Shown piece by piece: positions 49,274 through 58,894 of a stretch of 64,000 nt of DNA. The stretch covers positions 620,001-684,000 of the forward strand of contig NZ_SLUQ01000001.1 of assembly GCF_004345245.1 (NCBI RefSeq), read 5' to 3'. This DNA comes from Rhizobium sp. BK251. Lineage in GTDB: Bacteria > Pseudomonadota > Alphaproteobacteria > Rhizobiales > Rhizobiaceae. The notes below the pieces were generated by a model. That model saw only the letters and a program-made list of their open reading frames with translations. It made no database searches and was not told where the DNA came from. Position 1 is the first letter of the stretch; each line of letters opens with the position of its first letter. The position numbers and the translations under genes were made by a program.

Positions 49274-50947
49274 CTACTGGCCGGAAAAATAGAGCCGCCT
49301 CAGAAAGCGGTCCGTGCCCGGGTTGTAGTAGCTCGAGCCCGGGCCGAAGCCGTCGATCCAGGCCGGCGAGGGGACGAGGAAATTCGGCTTCCAGGTTTGC
49401 GGGGGTGTTCCGGCGGTTTGTCGCGCCAGTGCCTCGCGAAAGGAATAGTGGGTGAAGAGCCGCATGAACTCTCCGAGATAGATGTCGGCGACCGGCCCGT
49501 TGCCGCGGATGATCAGCATGTTCTCGTCGTTCTTGTTCGTCGATCCTTCGGAGAAGTTGGCCGATCCGACGACGAGGGTGGGCGAGGGGCCGAGCGGGTC
49601 GACCAGCATGTACTTCGTGTGCACGTAGAGCACATGTGCATCGTCGCTCACCTGCGCCGTTTCCGCCAGCCACCGGTCGAAGTTGTTCAGGGCCACGCGC
49701 GCGCCGACGGAAACGACAATGTTCGGGTGACGCCTGATCCGGTCGATCTCGGCTGCCTGTTTCTTGTATTGCCGTCCGTTGCCCTTCTTTTCCATCAGTG
49801 CGAAGCGCAACACGTTGTCGATCTGGTCGTAGGTCTTCACGAAACGGCCGTTCATGCCGAAGGCGAAGGTCATGAAGAGCCCGCGCTCCGCGCTTGCCGC
49901 AAGGTCTGCATACCAGTCGAGCGCCGTTAGGGAGGAGCGCGGCGAAAACACCGTCTCCGTATCGGTATTCTCGGGCAACACGGGCAGCAGGTTCTGCAGT
50001 TCCACCTGCGTTGCCGTGGGCGAAAGTGTGAGGTCCCGGTCAAGGAGGTTCCAATAGGCGAGATATTGGCCCGCAAGCGTCTCGTCGCGCACGATGTGGG
50101 CATTGTTGGAATGGCCGAAGATTCCGTTCTCCGTAAGGTTGGTCGAGCCGGTCCAGACCTGCTTTGCCTCCTCGTCGCGGATGAAGACGAGAAACTTGTT
50201 GTGGGCGAAGCCGCCCGAATGCTCGCGCGGCTTGGTGACCGGCGCGATCGCCTGGTTTTCCAGCGCTTCGGTATTCTGCTCGCCGGCGCTGTCGCCGTCA
50301 TAGAGGATCTTCACGTCGACGCCGCGCCCGCGCGCCGCCTCCAGGCGATCGAAGATCCGCGTGTTCTGGAACTCGTAGAAAGCGCCGCGCAGCCTGTCGC
50401 CCGCCTTGGTCTGGTCGATGTAGCTCTCGAGCCCCTCGATGAGACCGCGTGAAAGCCATTCATAGGCGGCCGGGCCTATCTCGCTCGGCTTCTTGTTCTG
50501 GAAGCGGCGGGCATATTCCTGCGAGGCGATTGCGCCGCGATTGAAGAAGACGGCGTGCTTGCCCTTCGTCACACGCTCGGTCTTGACCTTCAGAGTCACC
50601 TCGAACTTCGGCTCAAGGTCGCCCGGCTCACCTCCCATGGCGACGATGCGAAAAGTATATTTCTGGTCGGGAGAGACGGAATAGTCCGCCCATTGAAAGG
50701 TCTGGAAGGGGTGATCGAACGAGGAGAACATCACGCCCTGCGCCGGATGCGGCTCTATTGCCTCGAAGGTCTTCATGCCGCCGAGCCAGATGACCTCGCC
50801 ATCGCGCTTGCGCTTGCGCTGGATCGCAAAGCCGAGGATTTTCTCCGATCTTATCTGATCCTGGGGCAGGTCCCAGCCGAGGAGCACCACGTAATTACCT
50901 GCTACCGCCAGGGCCTTCATGGCCCCATCTGCTTGTGCGTCCCGCAT
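49274..50947 (-). CDS. Phospholipase D-like protein with an N-terminal non-PLD domain
   Basis: A 557-residue protein. Residues ~1-150 look beta-rich, like a fibronectin-type domain. Two HKD motifs follow: HNKFLVF with GSTNLTENG near residues 260-285, and HTKYMLVD with GSANFSEGS near 455-485, the paired arrangement of PLD hydrolases and nucleases. The first motif lacks the expected Asp at the usual spacing. There is no evident signal peptide. It may cleave phospholipid or nucleic acid. The start at 50947 is chosen over 50986. It precedes the Mrp operon divergently. Confidence 0.8.
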   Translation of the reverse strand: MRDAQADGAMKALAVAGNYVVLLGWDLPQDQIRSEKILGFAIQRKRKRDGEVIWLGGMKTFEAIEPHPAQGVMFSSFDHPFQTFQWADYSVSPDQKYTFRIVAMGGEPGDLEPKFEVTLKVKTERVTKGKHAVFFNRGAIASQEYARRFQNKKPSEIGPAAYEWLSRGLIEGLESYIDQTKAGDRLRGAFYEFQNTRIFDRLEAARGRGVDVKILYDGDSAGEQNTEALENQAIAPVTKPREHSGGFAHNKFLVFIRDEEAKQVWTGSTNLTENGIFGHSNNAHIVRDETLAGQYLAYWNLLDRDLTLSPTATQVELQNLLPVLPENTDTETVFSPRSSLTALDWYADLAASAERGLFMTFAFGMNGRFVKTYDQIDNVLRFALMEKKGNGRQYKKQAAEIDRIRRHPNIVVSVGARVALNNFDRWLAETAQVSDDAHVLYVHTKYMLVDPLGPSPTLVVGSANFSEGSTNKNDENMLIIRGNGPVADIYLGEFMRLFTHYSFREALARQTAGTPPQTWKPNFLVPSPAWIDGFGPGSSYYNPGTDRFLRRLYFSGQ

Positions 50948-51179
50948 GGTGAATCCGCTCCTGCGTGAGTGTATGAGTTTATACAATCAGTATGACAGGT
51001 GATGTATTACGGCGGCGACTCATGGTTACACGGGCTTAGCGGCCTCTTTATGTTTGTGCGCTGATCTTAAACTGTGACTTGAATTCTTTTACCCTTGAGG
51101 CGCCTATCCGTTTGGCCTATTTGGGATGGGCTTTTCGACTTAGTCATTTTTCCCGTTCCAATCGCCCGCAGGAGAAAAG

Positions 51180-53558
51180 ATGGCCGGCGCCGCGGGTCTT
51201 ACATTCCTGGCCCTGTGTATGCCTTTTCTGGGTGCAATCCTGGCACCGATGGCTGTTCGGATCCTCGGTGCAAATTCCGCCTGGCTGCTCGCCCTCGCAC
51301 CCGCAATCGCCTTCCTGCATTTCCTAGGCTTCGTGCCCGAAATCGCGCGCGGCGAAGTCGTCACCGCCGGCTATTCATGGGTGCCGAGCTACGATCTCAG
51401 CTTCTCCTGGTTCCTCGACGGCCTGTCGCTCACCTTCGCCCTTCTCATCACCGGCATTGGCATCCTGATCATTCTCTATTCGGGCGGCTACCTGAAGGGC
51501 CACCGCGACCAGGGACGCTTCCTTTCGTTCATGTTCCTCTTCATGGGAGCAATGCTCGGCCTCGTCGTCTCCGACAGCTTCCTGATGCTCTTCGTCTTCT
51601 GGGAGTTGACCTCGATCACCTCCTTCCTGCTGATCGGCTTCGATCACGAACGCGAGCCGGCCCGCCGCGCCGCCTTGCAGGCGTTGGTCGTTACCGGTGG
51701 GGGTGGTCTTGCCCTGCTCGCCGGCCTCCTGATGATCTGGAACGTGACCGGCGTCACGCAGATGTCGCTGCTCATGCCGTTCGGCGACGATCTGCGCGCC
51801 AGCCCCTTCTATCTCGCCGTGCTCGTCCTGGTGCTCGGCGGCGCCTTCACCAAGTCGGCGCAGTTTCCGTTTCACTTCTGGCTGCCGAACGCCATGGAGG
51901 CGCCGACGCCGGTTTCCGCCTACCTGCATTCGGCAACCATGGTGAAGGCCGGCGTGTACCTGCTGATGCGGCTCAATCCCGTCCTCGGCGCAACGCCCGC
52001 CTGGCAAACCCTGCTGCCCCTCTTTGGCGGGGTGACGCTCCTCGCCGGTACGGCGCTTGCCGTGCGGCAGACCGACCTGAAGCTGAAGCTCGCCTATACG
52101 ACAGTCTCTTCGCTCGGCCTCCTTGTCATGCTGACCGGTTTCGGTTCGCCTTATGCGGTCGAGGCGGCGGTGCTCTATCTCATCGCCCATTCGCTCTTCA
52201 AGGGTGCGCTCTTCATGGTCGCCGGCATCGTCGACCACGAAACCGGCACGCGCGACATCACCCGGCTGCGCGGCCTGCGCTCCGGCATGCCGCTGACATT
52301 TGCGATCGCACTTGCCGCCGCCTTCTCCATGGCTGGCCTGCCGCCCTTCTTCGGCTTCCTCGCCAAGGAGGAGATCTATACCGCGCTCGCCGGCGCCGAC
52401 CTGCGCGCCATCGTCTTCACCGCGGTTGCCGTCATCGGCAATGCGCTGATGTTCGCGATCGCCTTTGCGGTCGGCCTGAAACCCTTCATCGGCACACCGG
52501 CCGCGACGCCGAAGGATCCGCATGAGGCGCCCGCACTCCTCTGGCTCGGCCCGGCGGTGCTTTCCGCGCTCGGCCTGCTTGCCGCGCTCTTTTCAGGTGC
52601 CACCCACGGCCTTTTCTCCTCGCCGGCCGCGACCGCTGTCGCTGGCTCGCCGTCCGTGATCTCCATCTCGCTCGTGCCGCATTTCGGCGCGCCGCTGATG
52701 CTCTCGGCGCTGACGATCCTGCTCGGCATCGGCGTTTATTGGCAGCTCGAGCGTGCCCGTTTCCTCATGGCCGTGCTGCTGCGTGCCATCGGGTCGGGGC
52801 CGGACCAGCTCTTCGATCAGTTTGTCGCCGGCCTCGTGCGGTTTTCCCATCGCGTCACGGGCATCCTGCAGCCGGGCCGGCTGGAGCTCTACCTGACCGT
52901 TACCTTCCTCTGCGTCGCGGCAATCCTGCTCGTTCCCGCATTCCTCTATGGCGAGCTGCCGTCGGCGCCCGCATGGCCGCGGGATGTGCAATTGCACGAA
53001 TGGGCCGTCTTCGCGCTTGCGATCATCGGCCTTCTTGCCGTGCTCATTGCCCGCGACCGGCTGACCGCCATCGTCTCGCTCGGGCTCCAGGGCTTCGCGG
53101 TAGCACTCATCTTCCTGCTTTTCGGCGCCCCGGACCTCGCCTTCACGCAGTTCATGGTGGAGACGCTGTCGGTCGTCATCCTCGCGCTCGTGATGACCCG
53201 GCTGCGGCTGACCCCCTCCGATCGTCGCCCGATCGGGCAGGTGCTCTTCGATGCCATGATCGCGATCGCCTCCGGCCTCGGCTTCGGCCTTCTCCTGATG
53301 CGGGCGACCGAAGTTCCCTTCGACGGCCGGCTGACGGAATTCTTCAACCTCTATTCAAAGACGATCGCCCACGGCGCCAACGTCGTGAACGTCATCATCG
53401 TCGACTTCCGCGGCACGGACACGCTTGGCGAGATCGCGGTTGTTGCCGTTGCCGGACTTGCAATCCTTGCGCTTATCCGCATGCGCTCGGGAACCGTGCG
53501 CAACCTTGCGCCCAATGACCCCGACCATCCGGAAAACCTCGGGGTGGAGCGCCCATGA
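51180..53558 (+). CDS. mnhA: MnhA/MrpA, Na+/H+ antiporter subunit A
   Basis: A 792-residue membrane protein of about 20 helices, homologous to NuoL of complex I. The proton-channel lysines and glutamates lie in the segments [20 protein letters not shown] near residue 235 and [20 protein letters not shown]. The C-terminal quarter is the MrpA-specific extension. It is the main ion-conducting subunit of the seven-part Mrp antiporter, which exports sodium or potassium against protons and supports alkaline and salt tolerance. It begins the operon with GCAGGAGA upstream. Confidence 0.95.
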   Translation: MAGAAGLTFLALCMPFLGAILAPMAVRILGANSAWLLALAPAIAFLHFLGFVPEIARGEVVTAGYSWVPSYDLSFSWFLDGLSLTFALLITGIGILIILYSGGYLKGHRDQGRFLSFMFLFMGAMLGLVVSDSFLMLFVFWELTSITSFLLIGFDHEREPARRAALQALVVTGGGGLALLAGLLMIWNVTGVTQMSLLMPFGDDLRASPFYLAVLVLVLGGAFTKSAQFPFHFWLPNAMEAPTPVSAYLHSATMVKAGVYLLMRLNPVLGATPAWQTLLPLFGGVTLLAGTALAVRQTDLKLKLAYTTVSSLGLLVMLTGFGSPYAVEAAVLYLIAHSLFKGALFMVAGIVDHETGTRDITRLRGLRSGMPLTFAIALAAAFSMAGLPPFFGFLAKEEIYTALAGADLRAIVFTAVAVIGNALMFAIAFAVGLKPFIGTPAATPKDPHEAPALLWLGPAVLSALGLLAALFSGATHGLFSSPAATAVAGSPSVISISLVPHFGAPLMLSALTILLGIGVYWQLERARFLMAVLLRAIGSGPDQLFDQFVAGLVRFSHRVTGILQPGRLELYLTVTFLCVAAILLVPAFLYGELPSAPAWPRDVQLHEWAVFALAIIGLLAVLIARDRLTAIVSLGLQGFAVALIFLLFGAPDLAFTQFMVETLSVVILALVMTRLRLTPSDRRPIGQVLFDAMIAIASGLGFGLLLMRATEVPFDGRLTEFFNLYSKTIAHGANVVNVIIVDFRGTDTLGEIAVVAVAGLAILALIRMRSGTVRNLAPNDPDHPENLGVERP

Positions 53559-53974
53559 ATACCGTCATCTTCCGCACCGCCGCTCCCTTCCTGACCGCGC
53601 TCATGCTGCTCTTCTCGATCTTCGTGCTGCTGCGCGGCCATAACGAGCCGGGCGGCGGCTTCACCGGCGGCCTCATCGCGGCTTCCGCGCTTGCCATCTA
53701 TGGCATTGCCCGCGGCGTCGAGGCGGTGCGTCGGGCCATACGGTTTCATCCGGTGGCGATTGCTGGAGCCGGCCTGCTGCTCTCCTGCGGCGCGGGTCTG
53801 CTCTCCGTCTTTTTCGCCGTTCCCTTCATGACGGGCCTCTGGGTTTACCCGCATATCTTCGGCGTCGAGGTTCCTCTCTCGACGGTGACGTTCTTCGACA
53901 TCGGGGTCTATCTCGTCGTCGTCGGCGCCATTGGCTCGATAGCGCTGGCGCTCGAGGAAAGGGAGGTCGAGTGA
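53555..53974 (+). CDS. mnhB: MnhB/MrpB antiporter subunit
   Basis: A 139-residue membrane protein with four helices: [20 protein letters not shown], then [20 protein letters not shown], which is the MnhB hallmark, and two C-terminal helices. It overlaps the end of mnhA by 4 bp, so translation is likely coupled. It is needed for assembly of the Mrp complex. Confidence 0.94.
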   Translation: MNTVIFRTAAPFLTALMLLFSIFVLLRGHNEPGGGFTGGLIAASALAIYGIARGVEAVRRAIRFHPVAIAGAGLLLSCGAGLLSVFFAVPFMTGLWVYPHIFGVEVPLSTVTFFDIGVYLVVVGAIGSIALALEEREVE

Positions 53975-54351
53975 TGGAGCCTCTTTTCGCCGTCCTCGTC
54001 GGCCTGTTCTTCGCGGCCGCCATCTATCTGATGTTGTCGAAGTTCTCGATCCGCATCATGCTCGGCATCGCGATCCTCGGAAATGCGGTGAACCTGCTCA
54101 TCTTCACGGCCGGGCGGCTGACGCGCGACGTGCCGCCGATCATCCCGGCCAATCTCGATGCGCTTCCGGCCGGCACCGCCAATCCGCTGCCGCAGGCGCT
54201 TATCCTGACCGCAATCGTGATTTCCTTCTCGCTTCTGGCCTTTCTCCTCGTGCTCACCTACCGCGCCTACCAGGACCTGAAGACCGACAACACTGACGAG
54301 ATGCGCGTGGCGGAGCCCGTGGAGCGGCCGTTGCCGCCGCTCGGCTATTGA
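53974..54351 (+). CDS. mnhC: MnhC/MrpC antiporter subunit
   Basis: A 125-residue, three-helix NuoK homologue (LFFAAAIYLMLSKFSIRIML, then GNAVNLLIFTAGRL, then ALILTAIVISFSLLAFLLVL). The ATG at 53974 overlaps the mnhB stop in TGATG, with GGGAGG upstream; a GTG three bases earlier is possible. The C-terminal ~30 residues are cytosolic and charged. Confidence 0.93.
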   Translation: MEPLFAVLVGLFFAAAIYLMLSKFSIRIMLGIAILGNAVNLLIFTAGRLTRDVPPIIPANLDALPAGTANPLPQALILTAIVISFSLLAFLLVLTYRAYQDLKTDNTDEMRVAEPVERPLPPLGY

Positions 54352-54368
54352 GCGGGGGCCGTTGAGGA

Positions 54369-55940
54369 ATGGCTGTGCCGACCGATAAGATCGTCGATCT
54401 TGCTTCCGCATTGGTGATGACGCCCGTGCCCGCCGGTAATTGGCTGGTCGTGCTGCCCGTTGCCCTCTGCATCGCGCTTGGCGCGGTTCTTCTCATGCTG
54501 CGCGGCCGCGTTTCGCTCCACGCCTATGTCGCAATTCCCGGCCTGGCCCTGCTCGTGCTTGTCGATGCGCTTCTCCTGTGGAAGGTGGCTACCGACGGGC
54601 CGGTTACGATGGTCATGGGGCGCTGGCTGCCGCCATTCGGCATTGCCTTCACCGTCGATCTGCTCGGCGCGATGATGACCCTTGCGGCCGGCATCGTGGC
54701 GCTCGCGGCCGGCCTCTATGCGCTCGGCGACGTGCCATTGGTCGGCAGGCGATACGGCTTCTTCCCCTTTCTCCTGCTGCTGATGGCAGGCGTCAGCGGC
54801 GCATTCCTCACCGGCGACCTCTTCAACCTCTATGTCTGGTTCGAGGTGCTCCTCATTTCCTCCTTCGGTCTCCTCGTGCTCGGCTCCGAGAGCGAGCAGA
54901 TCGACGGAGCGCTGAAATATGCCGTCCTTAATCTCGTCGCCACGACGCTGTTCCTCGTCGCGGTCGGCTATGCCTACGCCGTCTTCGGCACGCTCAACAT
55001 GGCCGATATCGCCGGCAAGTCGGCGGGCCTCGGCGCGTCGGCGCCGCTGATCACGATCTCGGCCCTCTTCCTGCTCGCCTTCGGCATGAAGGCGGCGGCG
55101 TTCCCCGTGAATTTCTGGCTGCCGGCCTCCTACCATACGCCGCGCGTCGTCGTTTCCGCCCTCTTTGCCGGCCTCCTCACCAAGGTCGGCGTCTATGCCA
55201 TGATCCGTGTCATGGGCATGATGCTGCCGGTCGAGCGCGAGGAACTCAGCCTTCTGATCGCGCTCCTGGGGGCGCTGACCATGATCATCGCCGCGCTCGG
55301 GGCGCTGGCGCAGTCCGATATCCGCCGCCTGCTCGGCTATGCAGTCATTTCCGGTGTCGGCGCCATGCTGGCCGGCCTCGCGCTCGGCAGCCCCGCCGGC
55401 ATCAGCGGCGCGATCTTCTACGCATTGCATTCGATGGTGGTCATGACCGCGCTCTATTTCGTCGCCGGCGAGGCGGCGAAACTCGCCGGCAGTTTTTCGC
55501 TGCGCGCCCTCGGCGGGCTCTACCGGCAGAATGGTGCGTTCGCAGGCCTCTCGCTCGTTCTCTTCTTCGCCGTCTCCGGCCTTCCGCCCTTTTCCGGCTT
55601 CTGGCCGAAAGTCGTGCTCGTCAAGGCATCGCTCGATGTCGGCGCCTGGTGGCTGGCGGGCGCGATCCTGCTCGCCGGCTTCCTGACCACGATCGCCTTT
55701 GCCCGGGTCTTCCTACTCGCTTACTGGCGGCCACGACCGCTTGCCGCCGCGGGTGCAGATTCTGGGGAAGCGCCGGCGATTCGTTTGAGCGCGGCATTGC
55801 CCCTTGCTATCCTCGCGGCGATCGTCGTTGGCTTCGGCCTGTTTCCCGAAGGCCTGCTGCGCCTGACCGGATCGGCCGCCGCCGGGCTTCAGGATCCGCA
55901 AGCCTATCTGCAGTCCGTTTTCCCGGGGGGAGGGGAATGA
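54369..55940 (+). CDS. mnhD: MnhD/MrpD antiporter subunit
   Basis: A 523-residue NuoM/N homologue with about 14 helices. The core motifs are FEVLLISSFGLLVLGSESEQ near residue 160 and KAAAFPVNFWLPASYHTPRV near 245, with the conserved channel Lys and Glu. With MnhA it forms the ion path of the Mrp complex. It starts 17 bp after mnhC and overlaps mnhE by 4 bp. Confidence 0.95.
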   Translation: MAVPTDKIVDLASALVMTPVPAGNWLVVLPVALCIALGAVLLMLRGRVSLHAYVAIPGLALLVLVDALLLWKVATDGPVTMVMGRWLPPFGIAFTVDLLGAMMTLAAGIVALAAGLYALGDVPLVGRRYGFFPFLLLLMAGVSGAFLTGDLFNLYVWFEVLLISSFGLLVLGSESEQIDGALKYAVLNLVATTLFLVAVGYAYAVFGTLNMADIAGKSAGLGASAPLITISALFLLAFGMKAAAFPVNFWLPASYHTPRVVVSALFAGLLTKVGVYAMIRVMGMMLPVEREELSLLIALLGALTMIIAALGALAQSDIRRLLGYAVISGVGAMLAGLALGSPAGISGAIFYALHSMVVMTALYFVAGEAAKLAGSFSLRALGGLYRQNGAFAGLSLVLFFAVSGLPPFSGFWPKVVLVKASLDVGAWWLAGAILLAGFLTTIAFARVFLLAYWRPRPLAAAGADSGEAPAIRLSAALPLAILAAIVVGFGLFPEGLLRLTGSAAAGLQDPQAYLQSVFPGGGE

Positions 55941-56410
55941 CGCTCTTTGCATTCAACCTGCTTCTTGCCGTCGTCTGGATCGCGATCACCGGCAACGCGT
56001 CCTTCCCCAATTTGATCCTCGGCTTCGTGCTCGCCGCGCTGGCGCTCACCATTGTTCGCGAACCCTTCGGAAGCGCGGTCTATCTCGACCGAACACGGCG
56101 CCTGCTCCTTCTCGCCGGCCTTTTCCTGCGCGAGCTCGCCATATCCGCCTGGCGCGTGGCGCTGATGGTGCTGAGACCGCACATGGACCTGAAGCCCGGC
56201 ATCTTCGCCTTTCCGCTGACGGTGGATCGTGATTTCGAGATCACGCTGCTCGCCAATCTCATCACCCTGACGCCGGGCACGCTCTCCGTCGACGTCTCAG
56301 AGGATCGCAAGACGCTCTATGTGCATGCACTCGACTGCTCCGATCCGGAGGCGGCCAAGCGCAACATCGCCGCGGGCTTCGAACGCAGGATCATGGAGGC
56401 CTTCCGCTGA
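55937..56410 (+). CDS. mnhE: MnhE/MrpE antiporter subunit
   Basis: A 157-residue protein with two or three N-terminal helices and a cytosolic domain containing the family motif [20 protein letters not shown] followed by LYVHALDC. The ATG at 55937 overlaps the mnhD stop (ATGA) and has GGGGAGGGG upstream. A longer frame from 55649 lies inside mnhD. Confidence 0.93.
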   Translation: MTLFAFNLLLAVVWIAITGNASFPNLILGFVLAALALTIVREPFGSAVYLDRTRRLLLLAGLFLRELAISAWRVALMVLRPHMDLKPGIFAFPLTVDRDFEITLLANLITLTPGTLSVDVSEDRKTLYVHALDCSDPEAAKRNIAAGFERRIMEAFR

Positions 56411-56814
56411 TGGGTCCGCTTGTCATCGTTTCGGCCGCGGCAAACCTGGCGCTCGTCGTCCTCGCACTCGCTTTCCTCGTCGTCACCTGGCGCGTCCTCG
56501 CAGGCCCGACGCTCGCCGACAGGGTGCTTGCGCTCGACATGCTGGTGGCGATCGCAATCGGCTTCATCGCCGTGATCGCGGTCAAGACCGGCTTCACGCT
56601 CTATGTCGACATCGCCATATCGCTCGGGCTCGTCGGCTTCCTGGCGACAGTCGCGTTCGCCCGCTTCATCCTGTCGCGCGGCACGCCGGCGCCTGGCGCG
56701 GGCGAGGCGGCACTTGCCGGTGCCGGCGCCGCGTCGGGCAAGGCAGCGAAGGCTGGTAAAGGCGGCAAGAAGAAGCAGTCCGGCAAGCAGGCGAAGGGGC
56801 GCGGCGAGAAATGA
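56410..56814 (+). CDS. mnhF: MnhF/MrpF antiporter subunit with a Lys-rich tail
   Basis: A 134-residue protein. Residues 1-95 are a normal three-helix MnhF (IVVL-type helices and the [20 protein letters not shown] motif). The last ~40 residues are an Ala/Gly/Lys-rich tail ([20 protein letters not shown]), not expected in MnhF, which is usually about 90-95 residues. The frame stays open and overlaps both neighbours by 1 and 4 bp, so the tail is not a sequencing end. It may bind lipid head groups or a partner. Confidence 0.9.
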   Translation: MGPLVIVSAAANLALVVLALAFLVVTWRVLAGPTLADRVLALDMLVAIAIGFIAVIAVKTGFTLYVDIAISLGLVGFLATVAFARFILSRGTPAPGAGEAALAGAGAASGKAAKAGKGGKKKQSGKQAKGRGEK

Positions 56815-57170
56815 TCGACTATGTCCTCGCTCTCGTTGTTGCCGCTCTTCTTCTCATGGGTGCCTTCTTCACGCTCGCGGCGGCCATCGGCGTCGTTCGT
56901 CTTCCGGACCTCTACACGCGCATGCATGCGGCGTCGAAGGCGGGAACTGTGGGTTCGGGTCTACTTCTTTTAGCTTTGGGGTTGCATGCGCAGGACACAC
57001 CAATATTATTGCGCGCGCTGGCAGGCTTTGCCTTCTTCATCTTGACTGCGCCAATTTCCGCCCATCTTCTGGCTAAAGCAGCGCATCAGACCGGCCATCG
57101 TCTATCCGGCCTTTCGGTGCGCGATGAACTTGAAAATCCTGGTCGAAGGCGGCCGCCCGGGCGTGTATAG
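56811..57170 (+). CDS. mnhG: MnhG/MrpG antiporter subunit
   Basis: A 119-residue membrane protein with three helices and the family motif [20 protein letters not shown] near residue 28. It overlaps mnhF by 4 bp (ATGA) and is last of the seven-gene operon. The ~20-residue C-terminal tail is Arg-rich. Transcription probably stops in the AT-rich stretch that follows. Confidence 0.94.
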   Translation: MIDYVLALVVAALLLMGAFFTLAAAIGVVRLPDLYTRMHAASKAGTVGSGLLLLALGLHAQDTPILLRALAGFAFFILTAPISAHLLAKAAHQTGHRLSGLSVRDELENPGRRRPPGRV

Positions 57171-57611
57171 TTTCGTGTGACGGTTTTGTGATCATGATGT
57201 TTGGTAGTGCAAACTTCGCTTAATTACTTATTTTTCATATGTGAGATTTTTTGCCAAGAAATAGCAGAATTAATAATTGGACTTTTGGCAAAAGAATGCT
57301 AATGCAGATTCAAGTAGAGTTCTGACGCTGAGTTAGACTCGTCCGGCTGTGAAGCGCCAGATGCTTTGAATTTTCTAATAATACGAGCAGAGGTTGCTTC
57401 TTCGCTTCAGTTCGAAGCTAGCGGGCGATGATTTCCGACAAGGCGTTGGGCGGTATAAGAGCAGGTTTCGCCGCTCGGAATCTAGGGGTGGATTTCGCGT
57501 TGTACGCAACAAGGCTGAGAATGCCTGTTTTTATGCTGTTGGCTCCTACGAATAGGGCGGTTCGTTCCAGTAACGACTATCCCAGGCAAGCATATGAACA
57601 GGAGAAATAAG
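57171..57611. other. AT-rich leader region of mucR
   Basis: About 440 bp, clearly AT-richer than the flanking genes, which suits the AT-seeking MucR family and likely autoregulation. It contains an inverted repeat (TTTTGCCAA at 57249-57257, TTGGCAAAA at 57285-57293). A frame of 60 codons ends 1 bp before mucR but lies over its ribosome site and is probably not translated. A long 5' leader or a small RNA is possible. Confidence 0.5.
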
Positions 57612-58040
57612 ATGACAGACTCGGCGCTTGGTAACGGCCCCGACCTACTTGTGGAACTCACGGCCGATATTGTTGCAGCCTATGTCAGCAATCACGTGGT
57701 TCCCGTCAGCGACCTTGCGAACCTCATTTCCGACGTGCATTCGGCGCTCAGCCACACGTCTGCTCCTGCGCCGGCCGTTACGGTCGTCGAAAAGCAGAAG
57801 CCGGCCGTTTCCGTGCGCAAGTCGGTCCAGGATGACCAGATCACCTGTCTGGAATGCGGTGGTAATTTCAAGTCGCTGAAGCGGCACCTGATGACCCATC
57901 ACAATCTGGCACCGGAAGAATATCGCGAGAAATGGGACCTGCCCAGCGACTATCCGATGGTCGCTCCGGCCTATGCAGAGGCGCGTTCGCGTCTCGCGAA
58001 GGAAATGGGTCTCGGCCAGCGCCGCAAGCGCGGCCGCTAA
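57612..58040 (+). CDS. mucR: MucR/Ros zinc-finger transcriptional regulator
   Basis: A 142-residue regulator close to rhizobial MucR/RosR. The zinc finger is of the C2H2 type with the sequence [19 protein letters not shown] near residue 80, and the family opening [20 protein letters not shown] lies near residue 10. MucR represses or shapes exopolysaccharide, motility and cell-cycle genes by binding AT-rich DNA and silences its own gene. The ATG at 57612 follows AACAGGAGA. A terminator follows 60 bp after the stop. Confidence 0.95.
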   Translation: MTDSALGNGPDLLVELTADIVAAYVSNHVVPVSDLANLISDVHSALSHTSAPAPAVTVVEKQKPAVSVRKSVQDDQITCLECGGNFKSLKRHLMTHHNLAPEEYREKWDLPSDYPMVAPAYAEARSRLAKEMGLGQRRKRGR

Positions 58041-58450
58041 CTCGGCTCCGATCGGTATCGGCAGGCCGGACCCTGGTGTTCGGTTTTGTATTCGCAAATC
58101 CCCGTCTTTCCGCACCGGCGGAGGGCGGGGTTTTTCGTTTCGCCTTTGGCGACGGACAGTCCCGTAACTGCAATGCCCCTGCGTTGGTGTCCGCCCTTGG
58201 CGTCCGTGCTCCGTAGGGCGCGTGCGCCTGCGACGCCTTCCGAGCTTCCCATGACCCTGCATTGCCCCGTCGCCATCCCTCTTCCTTCGACCAATCCGGG
58301 GAAGGCGCGAGGAAAATAATCCCATAACTTCTGATGGGGTTTCAGGATATAAGAGCAAAAACAATGCGAACGTGCAACAAGGCTCTTTTCTTCATCCCCG
58401 CTCTTGCTCTAGGGTGTATGAATTATTTCCTATATCATAGGAGTATTCAT
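58041..58450. other. Region between mucR and the DnaA-like gene
   Basis: Contains the mucR terminator at 58099-58135. Just before the next start codon it has CCTAT-ATC-ATAGG (58429-58441), a small palindrome overlapping the ribosome site. The rest has no supported gene; open frames on both strands lack start signals. Confidence 0.45.
58099..58135 (+). terminator. Terminator of mucR
   Basis: CCCCGTC... pairs with ...GCGGGG around an ACC-type loop with some G-U pairs (stem 58100-58130), followed by five T. It lies 60 bp after the mucR stop. Confidence 0.7.
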
Positions 58451-58894
58451 ATGCCTGTTGCCAAAGATCCCTCATTGCCCCCGACGCACGCCTCGCTTCC
58501 GCGCCCTGCCGGCGCACCGGTCGCCGGGGTCGACCCGACCTTCGGCTATGTCCCGCCGCCGGCCGCCCTTCCCATCCGCACGGTCTGCCGCGCTGTCGCC
58601 CAGATGACGGGCGAGATGGTGGCGCTGAATGCGCATCGCGTGCTGCAACGGCGGGATCGCCGCCGCGAACTGTGTCATGTCCGCCAGATTGCCATGTATG
58701 TCTGCCATGTGGCGCTGCGCATCCCCTTTGCCGAAATCGGCAGGGCCTTCGGGCGTGATCGCACGTCCGTCGGCCATGCATGTCACGTCGTGGAGGACCG
58801 GCGCGACGATCCCGCCTTCGACGATTTCGTGTCTGCGGTCGAGCGCATAGCGACTTCCGCCTTCTCCGCGGTGGAGCTCGGCAGCCATGAATGA
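58451..58894 (+). CDS. Protein with a DnaA domain-IV-like DNA-binding fold
   Basis: A 147-residue protein. Its middle matches the DnaA C-terminal signature: RQIAMYVCHVALRIPFAEIG followed by RAFGRDRTSVGHACHVVE (residues ~75-115), which in DnaA reads origin boxes. The AAA+ and N-terminal DnaA domains are absent. The first ~45 residues are Pro-rich and flexible. The ATG at 58451 has AGGAG; the frame is open upstream without similarity. It overlaps the DUF6456 gene by 8 bp. It may compete at DnaA boxes or act as a separate regulator. Confidence 0.82.
   Translation: MPVAKDPSLPPTHASLPRPAGAPVAGVDPTFGYVPPPAALPIRTVCRAVAQMTGEMVALNAHRVLQRRDRRRELCHVRQIAMYVCHVALRIPFAEIGRAFGRDRTSVGHACHVVEDRRDDPAFDDFVSAVERIATSAFSAVELGSHE

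Noticed and set aside
57428..57610. Possible 60-residue upstream peptide before mucR
   Set aside because: No recognisable sequence, overlaps the mucR ribosome site, and lies in a region likely to be regulatory.
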